Assembly: GCA_016649625.1 (NCBI GenBank)
Contig: JAENXI010000067.1
Location: 1 to 5,920 of the forward strand
Length of the DNA stretch: 5,920 nucleotides
Source of the DNA: Candidatus Bathyarchaeota archaeon
GTDB taxonomy: Archaea; Thermoproteota; Bathyarchaeia; Bathyarchaeales; Bathycorpusculaceae
Direction of reading: 5' to 3'
Positions 5,859 through 5,920 of this stretch are shown here, piece by piece; the stretch's first letter is position 1; every line of letters begins with the position of its first letter. The notes below the pieces were generated by a model. That model had not been told where the DNA came from. It was given only the letters and a program-made list of their open reading frames with translations, and ran no database searches. The position numbers and the translations under genes are program-made.

Positions 5859-5920
5859 CCCCCCTGGCGGAACGACGGACGGGCGAAACGGACGACGTCC
5901 AACGGGGCGACGACAGACGG
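5854..5920. other. C homopolymer and GC-rich, nearly T-free tail; possible assembly artefact
   Basis: After the 11-base C run, bases 5865-5920 are about 70% G+C by hand count (39 of 56) with only two T, and repeat ACG/GACG words throughout. This is unlike the AT-leaning genes before it. No coding frame, RNA fold or mobile-element end is recognised. A homopolymer followed by low-complexity sequence at the edge of a window is what a poor contig end looks like, but a genuine GC-rich locus cannot be excluded. Confidence 0.5.

Noticed and set aside
5193..5920. CRISPR array, insertion-sequence ends or an att site
   Set aside because: No regularly spaced repeats, transposase gene or terminal inverted repeats with target duplication are seen; the tRNA-like segment alone does not define an att site.

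Overview
This window is a compact block of central-carbon genes, probably from an archaeon with fairly low GC content. Four plus-strand genes run head to tail: the C-terminal end of an aconitase (its start lies before base 1), the two subunits of ATP-citrate lyase (ACL), and an isocitrate dehydrogenase. The archaeal assignment is an inference. It rests on AGA/AGG-rich arginine usage, an archaeal-type TATA box upstream of the minus-strand gene, a stand-alone Lrp/AsnC effector-domain (RAM) protein, oligo-T stretches where the operon ends, and a tRNA-like 3' end with no encoded CCA. No universal marker gene is present, so the lineage cannot be fixed from this window.

Layout: bases 1-809 hold the aconitase swivel domain. 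Bases 842-2125 encode the small ACL subunit (ATP-grasp/citryl-CoA synthetase beta-like). Bases 2131-4005 encode the large ACL subunit (CoA-ligase alpha-like plus citrate-synthase-like domain). Bases 4002-5192 encode isocitrate dehydrogenase, joined to the large subunit by an ATGA stop/start overlap. Bases 5193-5355 form a convergent intergenic region with T-runs, a hairpin and an imperfect direct repeat. Bases 5356-5586 (minus) encode the small RAM-domain protein, with its TATA box near 5618-5627. Bases 5630-5920 contain no convincing protein gene. They hold a tRNA-3'-end-like segment, a perfect 21-nt palindrome, an 11-base C run and a GC-rich, almost T-free tail that may be an assembly or contig-end artefact.

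Together the operon can interconvert acetyl-CoA + oxaloacetate, citrate, isocitrate and 2-oxoglutarate. ACL joined to aconitase and isocitrate dehydrogenase is the signature block of the reductive TCA cycle. The same enzymes could also run oxidatively or serve glutamate synthesis. All ACL catalytic positions I could place by alignment to remembered human ACLY are present. The most unusual signal inside a gene is a sharp change in codon usage within the large ACL subunit, at the border between its two domains.
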